A stretch of DNA of 64,000 nucleotides from Tetragonia tetragonoides (Eukaryota > Streptophyta > Magnoliopsida > Caryophyllales > Aizoaceae): assembly GCA_038025085.1 (NCBI GenBank), contig CM076152.1:33669501-33733500 (forward strand), read 5' to 3'. A program made the position numbers and the translations under genes. Position 1 is the first letter of the stretch; each line of letters begins with the position of its first letter. Of the stretch, positions 48,713 to 59,940 are shown piece by piece. The notes beneath the pieces were generated by a model. It made no database searches. It saw only the letters and a program-made list of their open reading frames with translations, and was not told where the DNA came from.

Positions 48713-51441
48713 TGTAATATTGGGTTTAGTTTTGGACCTAATTCAATTAATTGGGCCAAAATAAAAAAGAAAGGAAATTGGGCTTAATTAATTCGGATTG
48801 GCCGAAAATAATTAAGACCCAAATTGGGCCATTATTTTCGGCCAAGAGCCGAAAATATGGGGCATCAAATCAGTTTTTATTTTTCAAAATTTGGTTTCCT
48901 AAATAGTTGGTAAGTGGAGGGAAGCTAGGAGAGTTTTTAGGAAAGAAGAAGTTGAGTTAAGGAAGGAGTGTATTTGGGTTCCTAAATACACTCAGCTTCC
49001 TCACATAACTGATTCTTTACCAAACAAAAAAAAAAAAAACAACGTTCTCTCTCTTCACCTCACACGAGCGAAACCAAGAGAAAAAAGAAGGAAGAAGTTC
49101 ATCACTTTTCACAATCCATCTTGCTCAGTTTTAATCCCTTGAATTTTCAAGTTAGTGTTCTAAATTGATTTCCTTTGTTTATTAAAAGCTTTTGATTCAA
49201 TTTAAGTATGATTTTATGAACCCTAGTTTTTGTATGAGTAAACAGTAATTTAGTTTTGCCTAGGGTTTGCTAGATTCTATTAATTTTGCATGGTAGAATC
49301 ATGATTAGGGTTGGATTGCGGTTTTTATTGAATTGAATCAAGTTTGAATGAAAAAGGTTAGATCTTTGTAATCTAATTAAATCTGAAAATTTATTAAATT
49401 ATGGATTTGATTAGATTAGGGTTTTATAATTTTGTTAAACAAGAAAAAAAGAAAAAAAGAAAGAGAAACCGTGGGGCACACGGCGGCGCCGTGCGCAGCA
49501 GATGTGCGGCTGTCGCGGCCGCCTGTCGTGGCTGCCGCCGGCGGCCAGCCACCAGCGGGTCTGGTGGTGGTGGTGATGATGATGGTGTTTGATGTTGACT
49601 TGCTTTGACTAGTTGACTAGTTTAGGGTTTTGGAAAGTTTCCTATTTTGTTTTATGCAAATTCGTTTTTGGAAACTTTGAGCATCCATGAGTAACTGAAA
49701 TCTCCAGCAACTTAATTAATTAAATTAAGGGTACTAAATCATCTTTAAAGTTTAATAAAGTGGTTTAGAAGTCAAGGTATTGACTATTGTTATGTTGTGG
49801 ATTTGTTAGGACCCGTTGACCGCGCTTGAACGTAAGCAGCTTGCGTTATTTGATTGTCGTGATTGCCTATTTTTAAAGGTAATTCATGTCTCTATGAGTT
49901 ATTTAATTTCTTTGTCATAATTCATATTCATTGGGATTTGTATTCATTTGTCTAGTATTGAATTAGGAGTGTGAATTCATATTTGGACTTGTGAATATTT
50001 GAGAAGGGATAATTGATATTTATTTCCTTGTGATAATTCGTATAGAATTATATGTTAGTGAATGCATGTATAATGTTGGAAATTCACTTGTGTAGCAATG
50101 TCTACTTGATTAATATTCATGTGAGGAGATGCATGTTTTATTACTGGTTATTGAACGAAAATTATGTTAATAATTGTTCAGTTGGATATAGCTCGGAATT
50201 GCTATTTTTAGTATCATGTTAGAAGCATGTGAATCATGTTAGAAACATGTTACCTCAATAAGTTGATGTGAACTTTGACTATTGAACTAGGTGGTTTTGA
50301 ATTAAGGCCTAGATGCCCTTTCATGTAAAATGTCATCGGAAATTGTAACCCATATTGTGTTACTTGAGAAATGCCAAGATTATGTGAATTTCTTGACTAT
50401 GTGATCACCTTTGAATAAATTAATTGGGAGTTAAGATTTCTTTGGTAATGGATCCACCAAAGGGAGCGAATGGGAATTGTCAATTGTTGCGTTGAGAGAG
50501 TTCGTATTCTGCGGGGTATGGCTCCAACGTATTGAAATCTTGTATCCATATATGTTGATTGGGCGAGTAAGTTTTATTACGAAACTGTTCTTCTTATAAA
50601 CCTAAGGGTTGAGAGAGGGTATTCATACTTAGGAACATCTAGAAGTACTTCGGGAGTCATCTATACTCCGGGATGGTTGGTCCCTCTTTTGCCACTGTGC
50701 TTGGGACTAAGATCCTATTGAGCCTTCTACGGTTGGTCTCGACATTCTTACGATTCTCTTCTCTCTAATGAACTTGGCTAATGGATAATAATAAATAATG
50801 AGATTTATTATTTGGTGGTTTTTGTGTTTTAAGTTTAAAGCATGTTGTCTTTATTTCTTAAGCATGATTATTAATATTATTTGATTAAGCATGTGGACTT
50901 AATATTGAAGATTGAGATGGATTATGTGGTTATGAATTACTCAGCATCGTTGATTAGATTTTTTGTCTTTTTACTTGTGTTTGTTGTCCATTTCTCTTCA
51001 ATGGTGGGCCTATGATGAACCTATATGGAATTTGTCTGTATGGGGGAGTAGATTGACAGGGTTGTAGCTCGAGGAGTAGAGCTAGTGAAGGTGCATCAAG
51101 AAGATAGTATATCTTCTAAAAACATTTATCTTACTGTTTAGTTTGGAACTTTGTTATTATTGGGATTTTTATATTGTAACGAGATTATTCTCTTGCATGA
51201 GAATTAATAAGTTTAATACTTTTATTTCATTTGAATTATCTGTTTTAAGTTAGTTGGAAGATAGTTAATATTTAATTATCTAGTACGTTTGGTTGAGGAT
51301 TCTAGCACTTGTTTTTCTTTCTAGCCTTGTATTTGATTTGAACATTAAATACGACGGTAACGCTTCGGATTTCCAGAGTTTTTCCCCTGCAACTCGTGAT
51401 TTTAAATGGTTTTAAATTGGACGGAAATTCGAGGTGTTACA
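48713..51441 (+). repeat. Tekay-like 3' LTR (2729 bp)
   Basis: Very similar to the 5' LTR over its whole length apart from a deletion of about 130 bp at its start, between TGTAATA and TTGGG. It ends GAGGTGTTACA. Confidence 0.93.
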
Positions 51442-52773
51442 GACTATGATGAAACTTTCTCACCAGTTGCCATGCTTAAATCCATTAGGATACTGCTAGC
51501 AATTGCAGCTCATTATGACTATGAGATCTAACAAATGGATGTCGAAACCGCCTTCCTGAACGGGGTTGTAGAAGAGGATGTGTACATGACACAGCCTGAG
51601 GGTTTTATCGATCCTAAGAACGCTGGGAAGGTTCGCAAGCTAAAGAGATCCATCTATGGGTTGAAGCAAGCATCCCGGAGCTGGAATCTGCGTTTTGATG
51701 AAGCCATAACTAAATTTGGTTTTATCAGAAATACAGAAGAACCTTGTGTATACAAGAAGTTCAGTGGGAGCAGAATTGTCTTCTTGGTCCTGTATGTTGA
51801 TGACATACTGATCATTGGAAACGACATTCCAATGTTGGAGTCGGTAAAGACTTGGCTTGGAAAGTGTTTTCAAATAAAAGACCTCGGACAGGCAGAGTAC
51901 ATCTTAGGCATCAGGATCTGCAGGGACAGATCCAAAAGGCTAATTGGACTTAGCCAAAGTATGTATATTAACCAGATAGTATCTCGGTTTAATATGCAAG
52001 ATGCTAAGAAGGGTTTACTACCCATGAGTCGTGGCACAATTCTTAGCAAGACGCGGGGTCCTAAGACACCTGCTGAGCAATAACGCATGAGTAGAGTTCC
52101 ATATGAATCAGCCATAGGATCTATCATGTATGCCATGATTTGTACTCGTCCGGACATCTCGTATGCTTTGAGCATGACGAGTAGGTTTCAGGCCAACCCA
52201 GGTGAGGCGCATTGGATTGCGGTCAAGAATATCTTGAAGTATCTGAAAAAAACTAAGGATAAGTTCCTGGTGTATGGTGGTGAAGAAAAGTTGATTGTGA
52301 AAGGTTACACTGATGCGTCCTTCCAGATAGACAGAGACGGTTCTCAATCCCAGTCAGGATTTGTCTTCTGTCTCAATGGAGGAGCAGTGTCCTGGAAAAG
52401 TGCAAAGCAAAGCACTGTGACAGATTCTACAACGGAAGCAGAGTACATCGCAGCTTCCGAAGCTGTGAAGGAAGCTGTTTGGATTCGCAAGTTTATAGCT
52501 GAACTTGGAGTTGTGCCTGAGACCGCTGAACCGTTGGCTCTTTATTGTGATAATAATGGAGCCATCGCCCAAGCCAAGGAGCCAAGGTCACATCAGAATC
52601 CTAAACATGTACATCGCAAATATCACCTTATTAGACAATGGGTCAAAGATGGTGATATTAGCATATGCAAGGTTCATACAGACGAGAATGTCGTTGATCC
52701 GTTGACTAAGCCGCTTGATCAGGCCAAGCACGAGAGTCACACAGCTTCGATACAGCACTTCGGAGAAGATTAG
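51442..52773 (+). pseudogene. Copia reverse transcriptase and RNase H (second part)
   Basis: Resumes with DYDETFSPVAMLKSIR after the nested insertion. A stop replaces the Trp expected in the EI-QMDVETAFLNG segment (51529-51531). The YVDD catalytic motif (LYVDDILIIGND) is intact. Another stop is at 52081, before RMSRVPYESAIGS. The RNase H region (DASFQIDRDGSQSQSGFVF, TTEAEYIAASEA, LYCDNNGAIAQAK) is complete to the end at 52771-52773. Confidence 0.94.
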
Positions 52774-53565
52774 CTTCATTGTTTTAGATTATGATATGTC
52801 ATTCATGATTAAAACATTGTTATCTACATTTATCACATTAATAAAGTTTTGGTACTTTTCAGTTTTCTGTATGATTTTGATATTAATCCAAAATAATATA
52901 ACACAAATATCCAAATAGGTTATCAAGACGATGTCTTGGATAATGAAACCCTATTGAGTGAACTGGATTTTGTGGTCATTTGTCCCTAATCTAGGTGTTA
53001 AAATTAGATTATAATAACCAATGACGATTAGATTGCAAGATGATCTCAGTGCCTGTTCCATGGGCTGAAGACATGGGATGTCAAGGATCATTTGCATAGA
53101 TATGAATTGGGAATTCATGATCGGACAGACCCACCATGAGAGTTCTTTAATAACAAGTAGTCATATTAGACTCTCATAAAACTATCTTGAACCATTTCTC
53201 AAACCTGAGTGGTTATGAATAACGACATGAGGATTGGTGATTTGTGATTACTCCTAACGCCTGCGTAACAGGAGGCAATAACGGATACATCCGGATTACT
53301 GAAAGTCATGTTGAAATTCATGAATGCACAAGACGGGAATTTTCCTCCCTACGGGGATCAATGTCTTATGGGCCTCTTGTAGAATTGGGATTATGAAATG
53401 CATGGCCGTGCTCAAATGGATTATTGGATAATCATTTGTCTTAACAATCCAATTCGGGATCAAGAAAAGATATGAACATTGTAAGGATGACTAGACTTCT
53501 TACCTTACGTTCACATCAAGATACTAAGTGACAAGGGAATGGATTTGCACACTTGTCTTAAGGAC
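52774..53565 (+). other. Copia 3' non-coding region
   Basis: About 0.8 kb between the end of RNase H and the polypurine tract. No gene was seen. Confidence 0.6.
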
Positions 53566-53576
53566 AAGTGGGAGAT
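53566..53576 (+). promoter_or_regulatory. Copia polypurine tract
   Basis: AAGTGGGAGAT immediately precedes the 3' LTR, the usual position for plus-strand priming. Confidence 0.8.
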
Positions 53577-54247
53577 TGGAGGATTTATGTCCTGTCAGTC
53601 AAGGTGCAAAATTCGGGATTAAATTTTAGAGATAGTTAACTCGTCGATTTAGTAGATCGTAATGTTTAGCTAGAGACCGCTTATGATAAATCGGGCCGAT
53701 TGGATCGGACCAACTACTAAATGTGATAGGCCTAACGGGTCACACGCTTAAGTAATCGATGGATCAATAATTAGTTAATGGACCTAGGAGTCGCATTAAT
53801 TAATTAATAAGAGAGACCGGTAAGTGGGCTATAGGGTAAACCCACTATGTGTAGTTGTCAGTTGTTAGGTCTTTGGAAGCCCCAATAGTCTGGTCTACAG
53901 TTTAAATAGAAGAGAAGGAGGTGGAAACTATAACACACGTTTTAACTGACAACCTCCTTCTCTCATATTTTCTCTCTAAAGTAACTAAAAGCACCTCCAT
54001 AGCCCAAGGAACGGTTCCTTGTGCTCGTTCTAGCTAACGAACGTGTTTGAATTGATCAAATCGGTTGCAGCGTGGACTACAGTAGAGGGATTACACTTGG
54101 AATCCTAAATTCGCATCTATCGATATTTAAGCGATCAACGAGGCACACATCAAGAGGTATATTTATGTGTATTTAATGACCCATTGAGTTTTCTGCTTCT
54201 AGTTGTCTTCCGATTATTCGATTTGATCATTGTAACTAGATCCTACA
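53577..54247 (+). repeat. Copia 3' LTR (671 bp)
   Basis: Begins TGGAGGATTTATGTCC and ends TAGATCCTACA, followed by the target duplication TACGG. Confidence 0.94.
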
Positions 54248-54537
54248 TACGGGGCGTACACGGCTCCGAAAGTAGCCGTGGAGGCAATGACGAAAATCCT
54301 AGCAAAGGAGCTCAATGGGACGGGGATCACGGCGAACTGTATAGCGTCGGGCCCCGTGGAGACGGAGATGTTCTATGAAGGAAATACGGAGGAGGCGATT
54401 CAGAGGACGATTGATGAGATCCCCTAGGGAGGTTAGGGAAGGTGGAGGATATGGGTCCTGTTGTTGGGTTCTTGGTTGGGGATTCTGGGGGATGGGTTAA
54501 TGGCCAGATTATTCGTGTTAATGGTGGTTATGTTTGA
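54248..54537 (+). pseudogene. SDR3, 3' part of the split pseudogene
   Basis: Continues the SDR reading from GAYTAPK, in place of GAYTASK, so the residue before the catalytic Lys differs (Ser to Pro). A one-base deletion in GATGAGATCCCCTAG near 54420 relative to SDR2 shifts the frame and creates a stop. The last codons (WVNGQIIRVNGGYV-like) remain readable in the shifted frame, with Gly for Glu before Trp. These changes are additional to the retrotransposon insertion. Confidence 0.9.
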
Positions 54538-55156
54538 TTAGTGATTATCTACATCAATGAAATTAGCGGTAAGAGCTTAGAATCCATACATTCCTAAGAT
54601 TTTTTTTGCTTTTCTAATACGGTTTGTATCTTTAACTCTTAAGTAAAATTAAAAGCTATGGACATAGTATTTGACTAGCTATAGCTGATTGTGAAATATT
54701 GTTTAATAAAGTGATTGTTTATTGGTATTGGTAAAATGTACAAGTTATTTTAATAGTTTTTTTTTTCTTTTTTTTCTTTTGATACGAGTAATTCTCAGCC
54801 ACTACTATTTGAGTGTGCACCGGATAAACCCCGAGTGTATACAATAGCCTGCAAACCACACGCATCAGACAAGCCAACAAGAGAAATATTGTAGACAGGC
54901 TCAGCAAAGAGGCCTACTGAGCATTGAACACATAACCTTTGTCATGAAAGAGGTATAATCATTAAGAAAGATATGTGCAATAGTTACGAGGTCGTCTCGA
55001 GCATTATGTTTGTTAGAGGCTCACGTTGAGTCGACCCCACTTTAAAATTTGCCTTAATTAGAATGAGGTCGCTTCAAGGTGACGCAACTTTTAAAAGTAT
55101 GCATGACATCAATATTATGTCATGCTTGTATAAGTGACCTTACCTTGAAATCGACT

Positions 55157-55260
55157 TATACGTAATTTGTGTATATTAATTATATTAATAATGTTTTGAT
55201 CTCTCTGTTATACGTAATTTGTGTGTATTAATTATATTAATAATGTTTTGATCTCTCTGT
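55157..55260. repeat. Tandem 52 bp direct repeat (two copies)
   Basis: 55157-55208 and 55209-55260 both begin TATACGTAATTTGTGT and differ at one or two positions, so the duplication is recent. Confidence 0.9.
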
Positions 55261-55440
55261 TTTGTTCCTTAGTTTTTTAAGATCTCCATTTATATTGGGT
55301 TGTTTGATAAATTCTCTCCCTCCCTCCCCCTCAGCGCAAATAAGAAGTATTGTTAAACAGTGTAAGAACTACTAGTGATGTTAAACATTTATGCCAACGA
55401 AATTTTTTGACCTTAGGTATTGTAGTTTTAGTAGTATTAT

Positions 55441-55505
55441 ACTCTCTCAGTCTCAAAAAAACCCTGAACATTTATTTTTTGAAGATCAAACTTAATAAAT
55501 TTTAA
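55441..55505. mobile_element. Terminal fragment of a Stowaway-type MITE
   Basis: ACTCTCTCAGTCTCAAAAA and GATCAAACTTAATAAA match, in reverse, the right end of the element at 12664-12918. The rest is deleted. The SDR2 flank lacks it at the corresponding place (near 22705). Confidence 0.7.
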
Positions 55506-55755
55506 TTTTTTTTTCTCTTCAAATAGCATCATACTCATCAATGTAGTGGGATGAGATGGGACTGCAATTGTATAGTCAGATGTCGAACATTAATATTGAA
55601 GGAAATACTAGCTAGCCTGCATACGTTTTTGTAATCACGACCGGTACGTTTTATTTGTGAGGCGGCATAACGATATAGTGCTCATATCTCTACAGTAATG
55701 TACAATTGACCTACAAAAATTGTTTTTTGATATAAGAAATTCGCAGTCATTATTT

Positions 55756-57701
55756 AATGCTCAAATCAAATACAATGCTAGAAAGAAAAACAAATGCTAG
55801 AATCCCCAAACAACGTAATAGATAATTAAATAATAACTATCTTCTTCAACTAACTTAGAACAATTATTCCAACTGAAATAAAAATATTAAACTTATTAAT
55901 TCTCGTGCAAGAGAATTAATCTCATTACAATATAAAAATTCCAATAAGAACAAAGTTCCAAATTTCCGATGGCATATTACATTAATGGCATCTTGGCCTC
56001 AATTCAAAACCACCTAATCAATAGTCAAAGTTCATATCAACTTATTGAAGTAACATGCTTCTAACATGATTCACATGCTTACTAACATGATACCAAAATA
56101 GCAATTCCGAGCTATATCCAATTGAACAATTATTAACATAATTTTCGTTCAATAACCAATAATAAAACATGCATCTCCTCACATGAATATTAATCAAGTA
56201 GACATTGCTACACAAGTGAATTTTCAACATTATACATGCATTCACTAACATATAATTCTATAAGAATTATCACAAGGAAATAAGCATCAATTATCCCTTT
56301 TCAAATATTCACAAGTCCAAATATGAATACACATTCCTAGCTAATTCAATACTGGACAAATGAATACAAATCCCAAACGATATAAATTATGACAAAGAGA
56401 TTACATAATTCATAGAGACATGAGTTGCCTTTAAAAGTAGGCAATCACGACAATTAAATAACGTAAGCTCCTTACGTTTAAGCGCGGTCAACGGGTCCTA
56501 ACAAATCCACAACATAACAGTTAATACCTTGACTTCTAAACCACTTTATTCAACTTTAAAGATGATGTAGTACCCTTAATTTAATTAATTAAGTTGTTGG
56601 AAATTTCAGTTACTCATGCATGCTCAAAGTTTCCAGAAATAAATTTTACATAAACCGAAATAGGAAACTTTCCAAAACCCTAAACAAGTCAACTAGTCAA
56701 AGCAAGTCAACACCCAAACCACATCACCATCACCACCACCAGCGGGCCCCACCACCAGCAGACCCGCTGGTGGTTGGCCCGCCGGCGGCAGCTGCTGCCG
56801 GCTGCACCGCCAGCGGCCCGCGGCAGGCGTGGTCGTGCCTTCGAGCACGGCGGTGTCTTTTTTTTTTTTTTTTTTTTAAAAAAAATCAATTAACAAAACC
56901 CTAATCTAATTAAATCTACCATTATTTCCAGATTTAGTTAAATTACAAAGATCCAACCTTTTAAACTCAAACTTGATTCAATTCAATAAAAACCACAAAC
57001 CAAACCCTAATCATGATCCTATCATGCAAAATTAATAGAATCTAGCAAACCCTAGGCAAAACTAAATTAGGGTTTACTCATACAAAAACTAGGGTTCATA
57101 AAATCATACTTGAATTGAATCTAAAAGCTTTTAATAATCAAAGGAAACCAATTTAGAACACTTACTTGAAAATTCAAGGGATTAAAACTGAGCAATATGG
57201 ATTGTGAAAAGTGATGAACTTTCTCCTTATTTTGCTCTTGGAATTTTCGGCATGTGAGGGTGAAGAGAGAGAGATCGTGTGTTTTTTTTTTTGCTTTGGT
57301 AAAGAATCAGTTAAGTTTGGAAGCTGAGTGTATTTAGAAGCCTAAATACACTCCTTCCTTAACTAAACTTCTTATTTCCTAAAAACTCTCCTAACTTCCC
57401 TCCACTTACCAAATATTTAGGAACCAAATTTTTGAAAATAAAAACTGATTTATTTCCCCCATATTTTCGGCTCTTGGCCGAATTGGGTCTTAATTTTTTT
57501 TTTGCCAATCCGAATTAATTAAGCCCAATTTCCTTCTTTTGTTTTGGCCCAATGACATTTAATGAGGTCCAAAACTAAAATCCAATATTAATTAGGCACT
57601 CAAAACATTTATAAGCCCAATTAATTATTTTAAATACGAATTTGCATTTTCTTTTTAAGTAATTATTATTCTAAAATGAATAAAAATTACGGGATATTAT
57701 A
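55756..57701 (-). mobile_element. Damaged Tekay-like LTR, minus orientation
   Basis: Reverse complement of the Tekay-like LTR: its start (complement of TAATACCCCGTAATTT) is near 57690-57701. It lacks the last 90 or so bp of the LTR and an internal block of about 0.8 kb between GGAAAT and GGAAC. The GC-rich block is at 56718-56855. No target duplication is visible, and the SDR2-like flank resumes at about 57709. Confidence 0.85.
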
Positions 57702-57738
57702 GTTTTGCATTAGCATAAGTTATTGTGACAATGGAGTT

Positions 57739-58017
57739 ATGTTGATAAATAGTAATGGTTCAAATTATGACTCCAGTGCATGGTTTCAAGCAAAAATCAA
57801 AGAGTGTGCACTGATAAACTCCATTGCACCCAATTTCCGCTCAGCAGAAATAGCCATTCAACTAATCAATAGAGAAGTTCCCTTAGAAGATGCAAACCTA
57901 AGAATCATTTTTTTATATTGCAAGGATCTAAAATCACTAACCGATAAGAACCCCCAAAAAAATCCTAGAATAAAAAAGGCAATAGTTAATTTAATTCTAC
58001 CAATACAAAAAACATGA
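57739..58017 (+). other. Unrecognised 92-codon frame, possibly a gene fragment
   Basis: An open frame starting MLINSNGSNYDSSAWFQAK encodes a chain with mixed composition (IKECALINSIAPNFRSAEIA, LINREVPLEDANLRIIFLY) that looks more protein-like than surrounding sequence. I do not recognise a family. It lies between the SDR3 flank and SDR4, with no promoter seen. It may be a captured gene fragment or chance. Confidence 0.25.
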
Positions 58018-58053
58018 AACATAAGCAATAGTTGATATACTTAATGATCATAA

Positions 58054-58880
58054 TCAAACATAACCACCATTAACCCTAATAATCTGACCATTAACCCATT
58101 CCCCAGCATCACTAACCAAAAACCCAATCACCCTAGCCACATCTTCTACTTTCCCCAACCTACCTAAAGGACTCTCATCAATAGCCTTTTGAATCCTCTC
58201 CTGTGACTTCCCCTCATAGTACATCTCCGTCTCGACGGGACCCGGGGCCACGCAGTTCGCCATGATCCCCGTTCCCTTCAACTCCTTCGCCAGAATCTTC
58301 GTCGTCGCCTCGACTGCCGCCTTTGATGCCGTGTACACGGCCGTGCCAGGCCTAAACACGGCAGCTAACGAGGTCGACGTCGTCACAATCCTCCCTCCAC
58401 CACCTTGTTTGATCCTGTTAGATGCCTCCTTGAGGCATATGAACGTGCCACGTGTGTTGGTGGAGAAAACACCTTCGAAATCTGACACGGCCGTGTTGGA
58501 AATCGAAGGGTAGTGTGGGATCGACATGCCCGCGTTTGTGATAAGGATATGGGGTTGTGTTTTGAAGACTTGTTCGGCCGTGTCGAAGAGGGTTTTGACT
58601 TGGGTTCGTCGGAGACGTCGGCTTGGATAGCTACGGCCCGTGGAGTGGTGGATGGTGAGGTTGAGGAGAGAGGAAGTGAATTGATTTGCGAAACGACGTC
58701 GTTGGCTAAGGATTGAGATGAGTTTGAAGTGTAGTTGATGACCAGTTTGGCTCCAAGGGAGGATAAGTGGAGAGAGATTGCTTTTCCGATTCCGCGAGAG
58801 GCGCCCGTGACAATGGCGACTCTATCTGGGAGGTGAGAGATTGAGGGTGAAGAAGGAGTGCTGAGATTGTGTTGTTCCAT
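58054..58880 (-). pseudogene. SDR4, short-chain dehydrogenase with one frameshift
   Basis: The minus-strand gene starts [15 protein letters not shown] at 58880 and keeps [11 protein letters not shown] and YTASK. One base is missing in an A run near 58603-58606: SDR2 has GACGAAACCC and this copy has GACGAACCC, which shifts the frame after ADVSDEP. The remaining 157 codons in the second frame are intact to WVNGQIIRVNGGYV at 58054, with no other stop. Because this is the sole lesion and falls at a short homopolymer, it may be an assembly error, a recent loss or a true null allele. If the base is present, the protein would be a normal 275-residue or so SDR. A plausible TATA box lies upstream. Confidence 0.85.
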
Positions 58881-58950
58881 TTTTCTTTGGATTGTTTGAA
58901 ATGGTGATTGTTTTGTTTATTTGTTTTTTGTTTGGGTGAGTTAATGGCGG

Positions 58951-58957
58951 ATTTATA
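58951..58957 (-). promoter_or_regulatory. Probable TATA box of SDR4
   Basis: TATAAAT on the minus strand, 71 bp before the SDR4 start codon. Its preservation fits a recently active gene. Confidence 0.6.
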
Positions 58958-58980
58958 GGAAATAGGAATCAAATTAAAGG

Positions 58981-59639
58981 TAAGATTTTACTGGTATTAT
59001 GATTCCTTTTCGGAAAAAGAGATATTCATATGATCAAATTATGATTCATTGTATTTGAGAAATATAATCAAAGTATGATGCTTCCCCTCTGAAAAAAAGC
59101 TATGTAGCTCAAATGGTAATAACTCAATCATTTTTTATTTTTATTTTTATTTTTTTTTTGGGGTCACAGACTCCAAACACAAGCGACTTGGCAAAGCTCT
59201 GTTTGCCTCAACTAATCTCACTTAAAATCAGTTCAGTTCATGCGTAATTTTTTCACTCAGATACCTTTTTCTTCGGAAATAAATTCATGATAATAACTAT
59301 TAACTAAGTCATCGAAAAGATGTCAAAACATATATTTATATTCAATGAGTTCAATATTGAATATATTTAGACGAATTTTAAATGATTAACGATTAAGGTA
59401 AAAAAAAATCAGTTTCGTTTTTTCTAGGTGGTGAAACAAGCGAAGACTAAGCTAATTTTCATATACTTTCCACCGATTTCCATAAACAAACGGTCAATGT
59501 ATAATGAGCATGTTCAATTTTTGATGCGCCAAGAGATTTTCAACTCGAACTTGTCTGTTACGTTGTTGATCGGTTCATAGTACAATATCATTGGCAAACA
59601 GCGCCAAAGTTTGATCTTTGAGTTGTTCTTCTCCAACTC
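58981..59639. other. AT-rich intergenic region upstream of SDR4
   Basis: A GCTATGTAGCTCAAATGGTAA segment near 59098 resembles a tRNA-derived A box, followed by a T-rich run, but no B box was found. Otherwise no feature is seen. Confidence 0.35.
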
Positions 59640-59940
59640 GAATATCGATCATGTCAGACAGGGAACAATAATGAGTATGGTGCAATAATGCAGGATTGTA
59701 AGCGGTTGCTCAAGGCAGGCGGGGTACTACCAACTTCACCATGTCTATCGAGAGGCCAATTGTTGTGCAGACAAGTTGTCCAATCTAGCATTGTCTTTTC
59801 TTTGCATCGAAACATCTTATGAGTGTCCCTCCCTAGAGCCTCCAGTCTATTTTGTTGTACGATGCTTTAGGCGTCAGCTCCCCCATTATATTTCTATGGT
59901 AATCGGTCTTTAGCCCTCCTTATCTCTAGAAAAAAAAAAA
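59640..59940 (+). pseudogene. LINE RNase H-like C-terminal remnant with poly(A)
   Basis: Plus-strand frames give NEYGAIMQDCKRLL, then after a frameshift YQLHHVYREANCCADKLSNLA, matching the RNase H-type (RVT_3) end of plant L1 elements (HVYREAN..AD.LA). A short A run at 59930-59940 marks the 3' end. Upstream sequence is too decayed to set a 5' border. Confidence 0.6.

Larger units (their letters stand above)
40840..51441 (+). mobile_element. Tekay-like Ty3/gypsy chromovirus nested in the copia element
   Basis: Flanked by GACTA at 40835-40839 and 51442-51446. LTRs of 2.7-2.8 kb begin TGTAATA and end GGTGTTACA. Gag, a short reverse transcriptase relic, RNase H and integrase with a chromodomain-like C-terminus follow in gypsy order. 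Long LTRs plus the LVKVLWANHKVEEATWE segment suit the Tekay (Del) clade. It is same-strand with the host copia and is defective. Confidence 0.93.
35650..54247 (+). mobile_element. Ty1/copia LTR retrotransposon inserted in SDR3
   Basis: The 18.6 kb element, including a nested gypsy element, is flanked by TACGG at 35645-35649 and 54248-54252. It has matching LTRs, a tRNA-Met-type primer binding site after the 5' LTR and a purine tract before the 3' LTR. Without the nested insertion it is about 8 kb. Coding order is gag (CCHC), protease, integrase, reverse transcriptase, RNase H, which defines copia. It is inactive, with stops and deletions. The lineage within copia was not resolved. Confidence 0.95.
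54538..55755. other. 3' flank of SDR3, paralogous to the SDR2 flank
   Basis: Matches 22196-22935 in blocks, with extra sequence. Additions include a tandem 52 bp repeat and a MITE fragment. Confidence 0.7.

Noticed and set aside
59098..59160. Second tRNA-derived SINE
   Set aside because: Only an A box-like word is seen, with no B box at the expected spacing.
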